Source of the DNA: Bacteroidota bacterium
GTDB taxonomy: Bacteria > Bacteroidota > Bacteroidia > B-17B0 > Aurantibacillaceae
Reading direction: 5' to 3'
Assembly (NCBI GenBank): GCA_023251755.1
Contig: JAHEYF010000012.1
Coordinates: 38,181 to 80,513 of the forward strand
Length of the DNA: 42,333 bases
The translations under genes and the position numbers were made by a program. Positions 1 through 9,548 of the stretch are shown here, piece after piece (positions within the stretch are counted from its first letter, which is position 1; each line of letters opens with the position of its first letter). The notes below the pieces were generated by a model that ran no database searches, was not told the origin of the DNA, and saw only the letters and a program-made list of their open reading frames with translations.

Positions 1-878
1 TCGTGAAAACCAAAATCAACATAATCGCCTGTTCCTACAACCGGCGAAGTAAAGGAATCGTTTGTCTTTTTTAAGAGGCTCATAGAAAAAGGACTCGTCA
101 TGCAACTCAGGTCCCACAACATGGGAATGTAAACCCCGCTGCTGTTGGCAGCCCTGCCGGCAATAAAAAAAGTATTGTTCGGTGCTTTGCGCAGGCGGTT
201 TCCCACACAAGAGTAAGCAGGGTTGCTCAGCGAAAACATGCCCAGCCAGGTCCCGTCTGTTTTGATGCCCACCAAATTCACATACCCGTTCATTTGCACC
301 AGGGCGAGGTATTTGCCTGGTTCAATAATATCCATGTCCATCACCACATTACCCGGTGCAGTATATAAAAACTGCACACCGGTAGACGAAAATGTAAGAT
401 CGGGTGCAAGGGTAGACGTTTTTACACATAAAATATAGCCCTGGTTAAAACCATGCACATTGGTGCTCCCGAATACATACAGGCGGCCCAATGAAACATC
501 AATCAACATACCTTTAATGACTTCGTCCGACCAGGAGGATAAACCTATGGCATGGGCTATATCGATTGTAGCAATTGAAGTAGTTAAGCCGTTGGCAGCC
601 TGCTTTTTTATAATAACGATATCATCGCTGGCATCTTCGGTTACGGGGTTGTACATAAAAGCCGAAACAGCAGTTTGGTAATGGTAGGTTTTATCAGAAG
701 CAATGTCGTCGGGTTCGCTGCTGAAATTACCTTGCCAGGAAGCCGGCAGAGTGGCCAGCGAATACCCGCTATAGCCCATTGGGTGCTGTGTGTAAGAGGC
801 CACCGGAACATGTGTGGGTTGTGCGCAAACAAGGCTTGCAGAAAATACTGATACAATAAAGGAAATGCTTTTTTTCAT
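1..878 (-). CDS. Secreted protein of unknown function, C-terminus off the left edge (partial)
   Basis: The minus-strand frame is open from an ATG at 878 to the window edge, giving 292 residues with no stop. The start encodes a clear signal peptide (MKKSISFIVSVFSASLVCA, then QPTHV). The rest is rich in Gly, Asn, Thr and aromatic residues, with phrases such as 'TDGTWLG', 'FIAGRA' and 'GRLYVFGS' that resemble blades of a secreted beta-propeller. This part of the protein is very like the N-terminal halves of Bacteroidota proteins that carry a T9SS sorting domain. The C-terminus is outside the window, so T9SS export is an inference. No catalytic motif was recognised. A run of seven G (C on the coding strand) lies about 32 nt upstream of the start. 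Confidence 0.85.
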   Translation of the reverse strand, partial: MKKSISFIVSVFSASLVCAQPTHVPVASYTQHPMGYSGYSLATLPASWQGNFSSEPDDIASDKTYHYQTAVSAFMYNPVTEDASDDIVIIKKQAANGLTTSIATIDIAHAIGLSSWSDEVIKGMLIDVSLGRLYVFGSTNVHGFNQGYILCVKTSTLAPDLTFSSTGVQFLYTAPGNVVMDMDIIEPGKYLALVQMNGYVNLVGIKTDGTWLGMFSLSNPAYSCVGNRLRKAPNNTFFIAGRAANSSGVYIPMLWDLSCMTSPFSMSLLKKTNDSFTSPVVGTGDYVDFGFH

Positions 879-1084
879 GGTTGCTTATTTTAATAGTTAG
901 TTACAATGAGGGGGGGACACAAAATAAAGCTTAAATAAAAAGGAACTAAAGCCCCAATTCGTACCCGGTAGAATTTGACCAATAAGTGGTGGATGGGAGA
1001 AATGATTGCCCGGCTTACCAGTCGTCACAATTTTATTTTTCCGGCTGATAAAAGCTGTAGTATTGCAGTGATAAAATTCAAAAA
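879..1084. other. Divergent intergenic region with a G7 tract
   Basis: This 206-bp gap separates the divergent starts at 878 (minus) and 1085 (plus), so it must hold promoters for both. It contains a G7 homopolymer at 910-916. No convincing TTTG/TAnnTTTG pair, terminator or RNA structure was identified. Confidence 0.5.
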
Positions 1085-1927
1085 ATGAACGCGCTCAATA
1101 AGATAATTTCGATTTTGATATTCCTGCTTTTCACCATCCATACATCCTACGCACAGGAACAATACACCGTCAATTATGGCAATAACAAAGAAGCAGGAAA
1201 CTTCAAAAAAATTAACGGCATCAGCATGTATTATGAAATATATGGAAGCGGAAAACCATTAATTTTTTTACACGGTAACGGAGGCTCCATAAAAAGTGCA
1301 AGGGGCAAGATAGACTATTTTAAAAAACAGTTTAAGGTAATTGCCATCGACAGCAGGGGGCATGGAAAATCAATTGATACAACAACAAAAGTATTAACCT
1401 ATGTACAAATGGCGGATGATATTAAAGTCTTAATGGATTCCCTCAGCATAGACAGTGCCTTCGTTTCGGGGCAAAGCGACGGGGGTATTTTAGGTTTGTT
1501 GATTGCAATCAAATACCCGCGTAAAATAGCTAAGCTGGCTGCTTTCGGAGCAAATATTTTTCCCGGAAAAAAAGCGGTGTTTGATGAAATTGACAACATG
1601 GTAACAGACACCTTAAAAGTAAGCAAAGACTTCAATACAAAAAGGCTCTATACCTTATTGGCCTATCAGCCTCACATCGCAGAAAAAGACTTAAGTACCA
1701 TAAAATGCCCTGTGCTCATCATGTCTGGCGACCGGGATGCGATAAGACTTGAGCATTCCATTAAAATTTTCTACAACATTCCCAAGGCCAACTTTTTTGT
1801 AATGCCCGGTGCTTCACACTTTGGTTCTTATCAAAAGCCCGAACTTTTTAATATGGTCTTATTGGATTTTCTGAACAATCCCTTTTCAAAATTATCAACA
1901 GTTGAAATAATGACCGGTAAACATTAA
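1085..1927 (+). CDS. Secreted alpha/beta-fold hydrolase
   Basis: The 280-residue protein begins with a signal peptide (roughly residues 1-23, ending SYA-Q), so it acts outside the cytoplasm. The mature part is a compact alpha/beta hydrolase. An oxyanion-hole motif HGNGG lies at 63-67, and a 'DSRGHGKS' strand-turn at 89-96. The nucleophile elbow GQSDG places Ser131, the likely acid is Asp218 in 'SGDRDA', and the base is His245 in 'PGASHFG'. All three triad positions are present and in family order, so it should be active as an esterase or related hydrolase. The substrate cannot be told from sequence. There is no T9SS sorting domain; the protein may be periplasmic. It stands alone on the plus strand and converges with the adhesin gene, 12 bp away. 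Confidence 0.88.
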   Translation: MNALNKIISILIFLLFTIHTSYAQEQYTVNYGNNKEAGNFKKINGISMYYEIYGSGKPLIFLHGNGGSIKSARGKIDYFKKQFKVIAIDSRGHGKSIDTTTKVLTYVQMADDIKVLMDSLSIDSAFVSGQSDGGILGLLIAIKYPRKIAKLAAFGANIFPGKKAVFDEIDNMVTDTLKVSKDFNTKRLYTLLAYQPHIAEKDLSTIKCPVLIMSGDRDAIRLEHSIKIFYNIPKANFFVMPGASHFGSYQKPELFNMVLLDFLNNPFSKLSTVEIMTGKH

Positions 1928-1939
1928 ATCCAGGCAAAA

Positions 1940-4900
1940 TCACCTCACCAAAAGCAGACTTCCCTGTTTTTCAATTACTTTACCATCATCGCCCACTGCT
2001 TTAGCCAGGTACATATACGTGCCTTCGCTGGCATCGCTTCCGTCCCAGCTGGCACCCGGCCCTTCAATGGTAGCCACCACCTGGCCCCAACGGTTGTAGA
2101 TGATAATGTTCAGCTCTTTTACCGACACTGCATCAATTGTAAACACATCATTAATAAGATCGCCATTGGGCGAAAAAATATTGGGGATCACAATACTGGA
2201 CTCCCTGTACACCTGAACAACAAAATCAGCGGTATCGTTACAGGCCGCCGTACCGTTCGAGGCAATCAGCAAAGCCGTATAGGTTCCCGGCCCGTAAGTA
2301 TTCGATACGTTACTGACATTACCGGCCCCCGAACCATCGCCAAACACCCAGGCTATAGAGGTGGCATTGCTGCTGGTATTTACAAAATTTACAGTAAGCG
2401 AACCATAACCCGAAGCCGGTGCTGCATTAAAGCCGGCTACTGGCGTAAGGCCTGCCTGAATAGCTAAAGTGTCTGCGGCCTTACAACCATTTACAGGATT
2501 GCTTACCGTTAAAATATACACACCGGTATGGTTTACAACAACCGCAGCAGAGGAAGAAGAAAATGAATTGGGACCGCTCCAGCTAAACTGCGCATTGGCC
2601 GTGGCCGAGCTTCCCGAAAGATTAAGTGTAGCTGCCGAACAGGGAAGCACCTGGTCGGGGCCTGCATGCACATCAGGCAGACTTATATTCTGGGTCACAC
2701 TTACACTTACCGAAGTAGTACAACCATTTGTATTGTCGCTTACCGTTAAACTGTAAGTGCCAGGAACAGTAATACCTGTGGGGTTTTGAACAGAAGAGTT
2801 GTACCCATTTGGCCCTGCCCAGTTGTAACTTACCCCCGAAGTAGACGAGTTTCCGTTTAAACCAACACTCGTTACCGTGCAGGTAAGTATTCCTGTATTG
2901 TTGGCTGTAACTCCCGCTGGTGGTGTAATATTTTGCAACACCACTGTGCTTGCCGTACTGGTACAATTGTTTATGGGATTTGTTACCGTTAAACTATAGG
3001 TGCCCGGAACAGTAATACCTGTGGGGTTTTGAACGGAAGAGCTGTACCCGTTTGGTCCGGTCCAGTTGTAGTTTACACCTGCGGTAGAGGAAGCTCCGTT
3101 TAAACCAATGCTTGTTACTGTACAGGTAAGTGTTGCCGTATTACTTGCTGTAGCTCCCGCTGGTGGCACAATGTTTTGCTGCACCACTGTGCTGGCCGTG
3201 CTGGTACAATTGTTTATTGGATTGGTTACCGTTAAACTATAGGTGCCCGGAACGGTTATACCTGTGGGGTTCTGAACCGAAGAGGTGTATCCGTTTGGTC
3301 CCGCCCAGTTGTAACTTATACCCGCAGTAGACGAAGCCCCGGTTAAACCAACACTGGTTATGGTGCAGGTAAGTGTTGCCGTATTGTTTGCAGTAACTCC
3401 TACTGGTGGAATTATATTTTGCAGCACCAGCGTACTTGCTGAACTGCTGCAATTATTTACCGGGTTTGTTACCGTTAAACTATAGGTGCCCGGAATGGTT
3501 ATGCCCGTAGGGTTTTGAACAGAGGAGCTGTACCCGTTTGGCCCGGTCCAGGTGTAATTTACACCAGTTGTTGACGAAGCCCCGGTTAAACCAATGCTTG
3601 TTACCGTGCAGGTAAGCGTTGCAGTATTGTTGGCTGTAACCCCTGCAGGAACTGAACTGTCCTGCAGAACAAGCGTAGTGGCCGTGCTGCTGCAATTGTT
3701 TACCGGATTGCTTACCGTTAACGTATAGGTACCCGGTACCGTAATGCCCGTAGGGTTTTGAACAGAAGAGCTGTATCCATTGGGGCCTGCCCAGTTGTAA
3801 TTTACACCAGGTGTAGACGAAGCTCCGATTAAGCTGATATTCGTTACTGTGCAGGTAAGTGTATCTGAATTTGCCGCTGTAACTCCTGCGGGAGGCGCAA
3901 TGTTTTGCTGCACCACTGTGCTTGCCATACCCGTACAATTGTTTACAGGGTTTGTTACCGTTAAACTATAAGTACCCGGAACACTAATACCTGTAGGGTT
4001 TTGAACAGAGGAGCTGTACCCGCCAGGCCCTGCCCAGTTGTAATTAACACCTGCGGTAGATGAGTTTCCGTTTAAGTTTACGCTTGTTACCGTACAGGTA
4101 AGTGTATCGGGATTAACCACTGTAACTCCCGCGGGGGGCGTACTATTTTGCAACACCACCGTGCTTGCCGTACTGGTGCAATTATTTGTGGGATTTGTTA
4201 CCGTTAAAGTATAAGTACCCGGAACAGTAATACCTGTAGGGTTTTGAACAGAGGAGCTGTAGCCTCCAGGCCCTGCCCAGTTGTAATTTACACCCGCAGT
4301 AGACGAAGCTCCGTTTAAGTCAACACTTGTTATAGAACAGGTAAGCGTTCCTGTATTGTTCGCTGTAACTCCGGCTGGCGGCGTAATGTTTTGCGACACA
4401 ACAACTGTAGTAGCATTTGAACAAAGGTGAACAGGTTCAGTAACTGTTAAACTATAAGTGCCTGGTGTTGTTACAAGGGGGTTTTGGATGGAAGAAGTAA
4501 AACCACCGGGCCCTGTCCAGCTATAAGCAATACCGGCGGTACCCGAAGACCCGTTCAGGTTCAACGAAGTGGTCGTGCAATTCAACGTAGCAGGATTGGT
4601 GATACTTACCGTAGGCAGTGGCGCTGTTTTTACTTCTAAGGTATCTTTAGCAACACATATTTGCTGAAAAAAGATATCGTCAATAGCAAAATCATTTTTC
4701 CCCGAATTCGCAATATTTTGATCCACAATTGTAATCACAGCAGAGGTAGATACACCCGAGTTCCAGTTCACAAAAAAACTCGACCATTGTCCGCCCGTTA
4801 AAGGTGCATTATACACCGCTCCAATTAAAGTCCCGTTAATAGAAAACTGCAATTGAGCTGTTTCACTTATTGAACTGAGGTTTTCGAGGGAAGCCACCCA

Positions 4901-5419
4901 GGCCGAAAAATTATAATTTGTATTGGGTGTTACCACTATGGTTTGTTTCCATACAATATCGTTGGCAACAGCCGAACCGTTGCACACCATCATATTCCCC
5001 GTGCCGGAAGTATGGTCCCCAAAGGAAAAAAAATTGCTGTGCACCAGGTTGGGACTGGTAGTTACTGCATACGTTCCGGGGTTGGTCAGCAGACCAAATG
5101 CACCGCCTGTCCCCAGGGTATAATTAGTAGTAAAGCCTGTATTGCCCGAACTGAATTTTCCGTTAACGACCAAATCGCCACTTAGTAATGTTGCAGTGCA
5201 GATATACATACCGGCTGCAGTAGCTGTTATGTTTTGCGAAGTACTTCCTGTATTCCACGAATAAGAAGTATAAGCAGCCGGGCCGTTAATACCTGTACTG
5301 ATACTTTGCCCCTGGCAAAAATATTTATCGGCGCCGAGGCTAAACGAACACTGTGCTTTTAGTTGCGTCACAGTTGTACAGATAAGTGCGGCAATAACAA
5401 ATGGAGGTAAGCGTTTCAT
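1940..5419 (-). CDS. Giant Ig-like-repeat surface protein with gliding-motility-type (type B) T9SS C-terminal domain
   Basis: This 1159-residue protein starts with a signal peptide (residues 1-22, ending KA-Q). A jelly-roll, carbohydrate-binding-like region follows at about 80-255 ('NGKFSSGNTGF', 'DFAIDDIFF'). Then come about ten tandem Ig-like domains at roughly 265-970. Eight of them have an exact 81-residue period, and each carries two Cys (LTC and NNC) that could form a disulfide. A PKD domain lies near 985-1070 ('WVFGDGSG'). The last ~87 residues match the gliding-motility-associated C-terminal domain: 'IPNIFSPNGD', 'IYNRWGQVV', 'WDGSDASEGTYMY' and a terminal 'LLLVR'. This architecture fits a cell-surface adhesin or SprB-like filament secreted by T9SS. 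No enzyme domain is visible. It has no same-strand partner nearby. Confidence 0.92.
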   Translation of the reverse strand: MKRLPPFVIAALICTTVTQLKAQCSFSLGADKYFCQGQSISTGINGPAAYTSYSWNTGSTSQNITATAAGMYICTATLLSGDLVVNGKFSSGNTGFTTNYTLGTGGAFGLLTNPGTYAVTTSPNLVHSNFFSFGDHTSGTGNMMVCNGSAVANDIVWKQTIVVTPNTNYNFSAWVASLENLSSISETAQLQFSINGTLIGAVYNAPLTGGQWSSFFVNWNSGVSTSAVITIVDQNIANSGKNDFAIDDIFFQQICVAKDTLEVKTAPLPTVSITNPATLNCTTTSLNLNGSSGTAGIAYSWTGPGGFTSSIQNPLVTTPGTYSLTVTEPVHLCSNATTVVVSQNITPPAGVTANNTGTLTCSITSVDLNGASSTAGVNYNWAGPGGYSSSVQNPTGITVPGTYTLTVTNPTNNCTSTASTVVLQNSTPPAGVTVVNPDTLTCTVTSVNLNGNSSTAGVNYNWAGPGGYSSSVQNPTGISVPGTYSLTVTNPVNNCTGMASTVVQQNIAPPAGVTAANSDTLTCTVTNISLIGASSTPGVNYNWAGPNGYSSSVQNPTGITVPGTYTLTVSNPVNNCSSTATTLVLQDSSVPAGVTANNTATLTCTVTSIGLTGASSTTGVNYTWTGPNGYSSSVQNPTGITIPGTYSLTVTNPVNNCSSSASTLVLQNIIPPVGVTANNTATLTCTITSVGLTGASSTAGISYNWAGPNGYTSSVQNPTGITVPGTYSLTVTNPINNCTSTASTVVQQNIVPPAGATASNTATLTCTVTSIGLNGASSTAGVNYNWTGPNGYSSSVQNPTGITVPGTYSLTVTNPINNCTSTASTVVLQNITPPAGVTANNTGILTCTVTSVGLNGNSSTSGVSYNWAGPNGYNSSVQNPTGITVPGTYSLTVSDNTNGCTTSVSVSVTQNISLPDVHAGPDQVLPCSAATLNLSGSSATANAQFSWSGPNSFSSSSAAVVVNHTGVYILTVSNPVNGCKAADTLAIQAGLTPVAGFNAAPASGYGSLTVNFVNTSSNATSIAWVFGDGSGAGNVSNVSNTYGPGTYTALLIASNGTAACNDTADFVVQVYRESSIVIPNIFSPNGDLINDVFTIDAVSVKELNIIIYNRWGQVVATIEGPGASWDGSDASEGTYMYLAKAVGDDGKVIEKQGSLLLVR
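2515..4460 (-). repeat. Tandem 243-bp repeats encoding 81-residue Ig-like domains
   Basis: The motif reading 'gtgcccggaacagtaatacc' or a close variant recurs at about 2758, 3001, 3244, 3487, 3730, 3973, 4216 and 4459, exactly 243 bp apart each time. A diverged copy near 2521 is 237 bp from its neighbour. Copies differ mostly at third codon positions, so the protein period is kept while the DNA drifts. The array lies wholly inside the adhesin gene and is in frame. Confidence 0.93.
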
Positions 5420-5841
5420 TCAATTGGGGGTTTACTAAAACGTTTTAGGTTTAATTAAACAGCCAATGTACAATATTGTCTTAAACAGGTCGGGTGGAAT
5501 TTCGACAAGCAGCAAACATTTACCGACGAATGATTTCAATTGATGAATAATTCCTGAGCCGGATTCTGCTGAAACGTAGGAAGGCAGTGATAAAATATCT
5601 TTTCCCGCTTAAGCGGGCTATCGGTTGAAGAATGACCGGTAATTGATGCCTATTTGTGTATTCATGGCCGTAGTTGTTCTGTTCGTTTTGCCACGAATGC
5701 ACGAATAAAGTTTACAGGGATTTGATCATTAGCGGAATCGCTCTTTTAATTTTTAACTTAATACTATTTATGTATAGGCAGAGAATTTAATCGTGATCGT
5801 TCTTTTGGCTCCTGGCTTTTAACTTTTAACTTAAAATATTC
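5420..5841. other. Intergenic region, no gene seen; short palindrome and repeated low-complexity words
   Basis: This 422-bp gap lies between two minus-strand genes and should hold the promoter of the giant adhesin gene. It contains a perfect 14-bp palindrome, CCCGCTTAAGCGGG, at 5604-5617, with no T-run expected of a terminator. It also contains near-repeats of 'ttttaacttttaactt' around 5741-5833, just after the lipoprotein gene. The open frames here have no coding character. Confidence 0.5.
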
Positions 5842-6693
5842 CTAAATTGAAATCTGAATAACTAAGTATTTTGAAGTACTCCAGAATTTTACCGGATCAA
5901 GTATAATTAATTTTTTAATGGTCAGTTGTTTTGAATCATCCAATGTATAAGAGTCACTGGGATGAAAACTGATGAGTTTAATTTTTTTAGCGGCAATGTC
6001 TATTTTTTTAGTTTCGTTTATATCCACTGCGTTAAACATTCCTTTTACAAAGTTGGGGTTCAGTTCTTTTGTTGTTCCAATCCCAACGATGCCTCCTTTT
6101 TCATTCATGACCCCTTCCTTTTTCAATTCTTCAAAAGTTCCAATAGCACAATAGGCTGTGTTTAATTCTTTGGTTTTTAAATTCGCTTCCTTTTGCACCT
6201 TAACCATGTTCACATTCAGTTCATGCAACTCAAGGTTCAATGTTCTTACCTGTTTTTTAAGCGAGTTTATTTCAAGTTCCTTTTCACCAAGCTGTTTGCT
6301 AATGTTGGCAATAAAGTTTTCAAGGGCATTAATTTTCAGCGTCGAGTCGTTGAGCTTCTCGCGCATCTGCAATAATGTTTGCCTGTTCTTATTCAGTAAA
6401 TCATAAATATATTCTATATCGGCCTTAATCTGGTCTTTGTTCGACAACTGTAATTCTCTATCCTTAAAATTCAGGTTCAGTACTTTTTCTTTCGACTTAA
6501 TTTTATCCAAATTGTCCTGTATTTCATTAAAGGATAATAAAAGCTCATTTATAACAGCGTGATTGTCTATTGCACCTTTGCGGGCATTGTTCGATACCTG
6601 GCCGGAGTCGTTTGGTACGGTGCTTTTTTTCTCCGGGGCATTGTTACAGGCTGTTAAAAGCAACAGGGCAAAGGGGATCAGGTAATTTTTCAT
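5842..6693 (-). CDS. Coiled-coil lipoprotein of unknown function
   Basis: The 283-residue product begins MKNYLIPFALLLLTAC; Cys16 in the lipobox LLTAC should be lipidated, which places it in the outer or inner membrane. Residues about 45-175 are charged heptad-like sequence without Pro, read as a long coiled coil. The last ~100 residues form a small globular region ('CAIGTFEELKKEG', 'GIVGIGTTKELN', ending 'KYLVIQISI'). I have seen this coiled-coil-plus-short-globular layout in unnamed Bacteroidota lipoproteins but cannot assign a role. It is flanked by large gaps and looks monocistronic. Confidence 0.85.
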   Translation of the reverse strand: MKNYLIPFALLLLTACNNAPEKKSTVPNDSGQVSNNARKGAIDNHAVINELLLSFNEIQDNLDKIKSKEKVLNLNFKDRELQLSNKDQIKADIEYIYDLLNKNRQTLLQMREKLNDSTLKINALENFIANISKQLGEKELEINSLKKQVRTLNLELHELNVNMVKVQKEANLKTKELNTAYCAIGTFEELKKEGVMNEKGGIVGIGTTKELNPNFVKGMFNAVDINETKKIDIAAKKIKLISFHPSDSYTLDDSKQLTIKKLIILDPVKFWSTSKYLVIQISI

Positions 6694-6845
6694 GGTACTG
6701 TTTTATTTGCTTCAAAAGTAAGGCCTGTTTACAGGCAAATAAGTGATGGGTATCACTTGTTGAATTGATTGTTATCACCGGGAGCCCCGCAAGGCTTGCT
6801 AATATGAGTGCCCGGTATAAACCTGCTTAAATTAAAACAAAACGA

Positions 6846-6870
6846 AAGGGTTTGCTTTTGGCAAACCCTT
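6846..6870 (-). terminator. Intrinsic terminator of the BNR-protein gene
   Basis: A perfect 10-bp stem (AAGGGTTTGC / GCAAACCCTT) with a 5-nt loop lies 85 nt beyond the stop at 6955. On the minus strand it is followed by a U-rich tail (TCGTTTTGTTTT), as expected for an intrinsic terminator reading leftward. Confidence 0.8.
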
Positions 6871-6954
6871 AGGTGGTTTTAGTCAATGTACACGGTTGAA
6901 TTTGTAACATTGTTTAATTTAAACTAAACTCCACTTAGTTCAACTAAATTCCTG

Positions 6955-9000
6955 TTATTTCTGAACGGTCATTTTTTTAGTAATCACGTTTCCGTTCACA
7001 CGGATGGTATAAAAATAAATTCCCGAAATTAAATTCGAGGCATCAACAGTCATGTTGTTGACGCCGGCACTGCCTTTAACAGCTTTGTAAGCTACCATTT
7101 GCCCCATTGTATTGTATACACTTAATTGAATGTCTTCCGCAGACTTCAGGCTGACTTTAACCGTTGTGTTGTTGTCGAAAGGATTAGGAAAGTTTTGCGC
7201 AACAGATTCAATGGCACCTTTGCTTTCGCTGATCCCAATAAAATGACAGGTATAAGGTGTACTAATTGCCGCATCGGCCACCACCGCATCGTTTACATAA
7301 TAGTGAGTAACTGCTGTTTCAGAATTCCAGTTTCCATTTGTGGTATAGGTGAAAGGCACTTGGTACTGGCCCGGAGCAGGCTCCATGGCAATGTCCGACA
7401 TCATCATAAAGTGGCAATCGCCAATACCATTGGTTATATTTATTTTAGCCGCCATGTTTAAGTTACCTGCATTAATGGCTTTAAAATAAATATCAGGACT
7501 GATGTTGTAAATATTTCCGGTAAGGTTGGTATCTGAATCGGACCAGCCCACAAAAATACGTGTGCCATCGCTGGTGCGCGAAACCTGAATGCGGTTGTCG
7601 TATTCTAATTTAGGGTCGGCACTACCGGCCGGCGATGTCCAGGGGTTTTCGGCCTGTTTTGTGGTAAGTTCGCTGGTAATTAAAGAGTCTACTAAGTATT
7701 CTGACCAGGTGCCGTTGCCAGTTGTTACTAAGTCCCAGATATATGGAAAACGTGTTTTATAATCGTAGGCGTAACGCGAAGCCAGGGAGTCGTTGTGATC
7801 GCTTCCACAACCATTCACCACACAAATTAAATGCAGGCGGTTGGTATTGTCTACCGTAGCATCCCATCCATAATCGGATGAAAACCAGGGCTTGGCTAAG
7901 TTGGGGTTTGTTTGTACAGGCGGGATAGTTGCCATCAGGCAGGGGTTTTGTCCTGCAGCCCAATCGTAGGCTGCATTTACCTGGGACCAGGTGTTTCCGC
8001 CGTTGCTTGTTTTATACACTATAGGCTGGTAAGCTCTTCTGGAGCCTGTTGCACCCGCTTCAATTCCATTTATCACAGCATACCCTGTCTGCCCGTCGGG
8101 AGAGAATGCAAGCACCGGATCGCCCCAAACAATGTTTGAGCCGTCTGCACGTACCATAAAGGCCGGTTTAATAGAGTCAGACTTCCATACAAAAGAAACC
8201 CCGTTGTCGCTTGTTGAAGCTTTAATTACTTCAATACCGCTTAACAATTGAGTAGCACCTGTGGTTCCATTAATATCGCCGGCATACAGGCTGGCTGCAT
8301 TCCATATAGTTCCGTTGGCTTCCTGCATACAATTCGCAGGGTTTGCAAAATGCCCACCCAGGCTGTTTCCACCGGTACTGTTGGTAGCATAATTGGCCAG
8401 GTAAAATTGATTGGTCGTGGTTATTGTACTTGTTGTTAAAGGCCCGAAAGTAAAATAATTTCCTGTCCAGCCTGTTCCTCCGGTGGTTCTTCCTGCTACC
8501 ACTGTTTTTGCTCCTGAAGCCGTTGTGTTGCCGGTCGGGCTGTATATTGCAGCACCCGGGTAACGCCCCAGGTTGGTACCGTCAACAAATACAATTGTTG
8601 AATCGAAGGAAGTACCATTGTTGGTGGTCCAGGTAGACTGAATGGTTCCAGAATTAGCTCCTGCGGGAGTAGTAAAAGCCCACTCAACACTTTTGCGATG
8701 GGTAAACATGACCGCATTAATGTTTTTATTGTAGGTCAGGCAATTTCTTGTATAAGCCTGGGCCACGGTAAAGGCATTGCTGGATGTAGCCATTCTTTTG
8801 TAAAGCCCCGCCTGTACTTTGTTGGGGTTGTTTACTTTGGGCTGAAGGTTTTTCACAGAGAAAATGATCTCTGCATCGGCTTGTAAAATTTTAGCCTGTT
8901 GAGTTGTTATCAAAGCCGGGCTGGTTTGTTTGTCTGTCTGGGCAGTAACGCTCATACAAGTAGAGAGCACTGCAGCCATCATCAGTAATGATGTTTTCAT
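6955..9000 (-). CDS. Secreted BNR/sialidase-like beta-propeller protein with type A T9SS sorting domain
   Basis: I place the start at the ATG at 9000, giving 681 residues. The frame stays open upstream, but only from here does it begin with a signal peptide (MKTSLLMMAAVLSTCMSVTA-Q). The body is a predicted beta-propeller with an Asp-box-like segment ('TSNGGNTWSQV') and several related W-rich turns, as in BNR/exo-sialidase-like folds. No sialidase Arg triad was identified, so the enzymatic label is not secure. The last ~80 residues are a type A T9SS sorting domain ('NFPNPFDNNTTV', 'LISGIYFYTI', ending 'KKMTVQK'), giving outer-membrane export and probable surface attachment. A run of G6 plus G4 lies about 45-55 nt upstream of the start. 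Confidence 0.85.
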   Translation of the reverse strand: MKTSLLMMAAVLSTCMSVTAQTDKQTSPALITTQQAKILQADAEIIFSVKNLQPKVNNPNKVQAGLYKRMATSSNAFTVAQAYTRNCLTYNKNINAVMFTHRKSVEWAFTTPAGANSGTIQSTWTTNNGTSFDSTIVFVDGTNLGRYPGAAIYSPTGNTTASGAKTVVAGRTTGGTGWTGNYFTFGPLTTSTITTTNQFYLANYATNSTGGNSLGGHFANPANCMQEANGTIWNAASLYAGDINGTTGATQLLSGIEVIKASTSDNGVSFVWKSDSIKPAFMVRADGSNIVWGDPVLAFSPDGQTGYAVINGIEAGATGSRRAYQPIVYKTSNGGNTWSQVNAAYDWAAGQNPCLMATIPPVQTNPNLAKPWFSSDYGWDATVDNTNRLHLICVVNGCGSDHNDSLASRYAYDYKTRFPYIWDLVTTGNGTWSEYLVDSLITSELTTKQAENPWTSPAGSADPKLEYDNRIQVSRTSDGTRIFVGWSDSDTNLTGNIYNISPDIYFKAINAGNLNMAAKINITNGIGDCHFMMMSDIAMEPAPGQYQVPFTYTTNGNWNSETAVTHYYVNDAVVADAAISTPYTCHFIGISESKGAIESVAQNFPNPFDNNTTVKVSLKSAEDIQLSVYNTMGQMVAYKAVKGSAGVNNMTVDASNLISGIYFYTIRVNGNVITKKMTVQK

Positions 9001-9548
9001 GTTGTTGCGGTTTAAGATTTTATAGATTATGAAATTCAAACCCAGGGGGGAGGGGCTATTAATTATGGGCGGGGTTTTCACAAAAATAGTTAAAATAGTC
9101 CCCCTGCGGGTCGATGGAACAGCCCCGGCGAAAACAGGGAAAAGCCCCCGGGTGCCCTTTAAAATAAAGGAATACAAGGGTTTCTATACAAAAAACAGGC
9201 CGGTTAAGTGGCGGGGCTTTTCACACAGCTGGTCGTATGTTTTTAATAAGTGGTTAAAGCAATTGTTTGTTGAACGGTTTGATGCGTTGCAAAAAAACCA
9301 CCGGGGTACTTACACTATGCTTCCTGTCTTTTTTTAATACAACAACAATGTTCAGTCCTGTTTTCAAATCCTTATTTAAAAAATAACAAAAGGCCTGTAA
9401 TTACAAAGGTTCCGAAAGCATTCCGGCTCATTTATCCTGCTTTCAACATTTAATTCGGTAAGCATTATTGGTTTTGATAACATACCAGGCGCTGTAATTT
9501 TGGGGCAGAAAAAATGCAGCATATTACTGCACAACTAAATGTGAGGGA
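9001..9548. other. Intergenic region, no supported gene
   Basis: About 550 bp upstream of the BNR gene. A plus-strand frame at 9029-9337 exists, but its translation lacks a recognisable fold and lies partly in the G-rich upstream region of the minus-strand gene. I see no terminator, repeat or RNA structure that I can support. Confidence 0.5.

Noticed and set aside
2469..4000. Several open frames of 70-150 codons on both strands inside the repeat array
   Set aside because: They repeat with the same 243-bp period as the main gene, have no signal or fold of their own, and are shadows of its codon pattern.
2515..4460. Regular direct repeats considered as a CRISPR array
   Set aside because: Units are 243 bp, contiguous, in frame and protein coding; there are no short repeats with unique spacers and no cas genes.
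5604..5617. CCCGCTTAAGCGGG palindrome considered as terminator
   Set aside because: Only a 5-bp stem with a 4-nt loop and no U-run on either strand.
9029..9337. 102-codon plus-strand frame
   Set aside because: The translation has no recognisable fold and the region is the upstream control region of a minus-strand gene.
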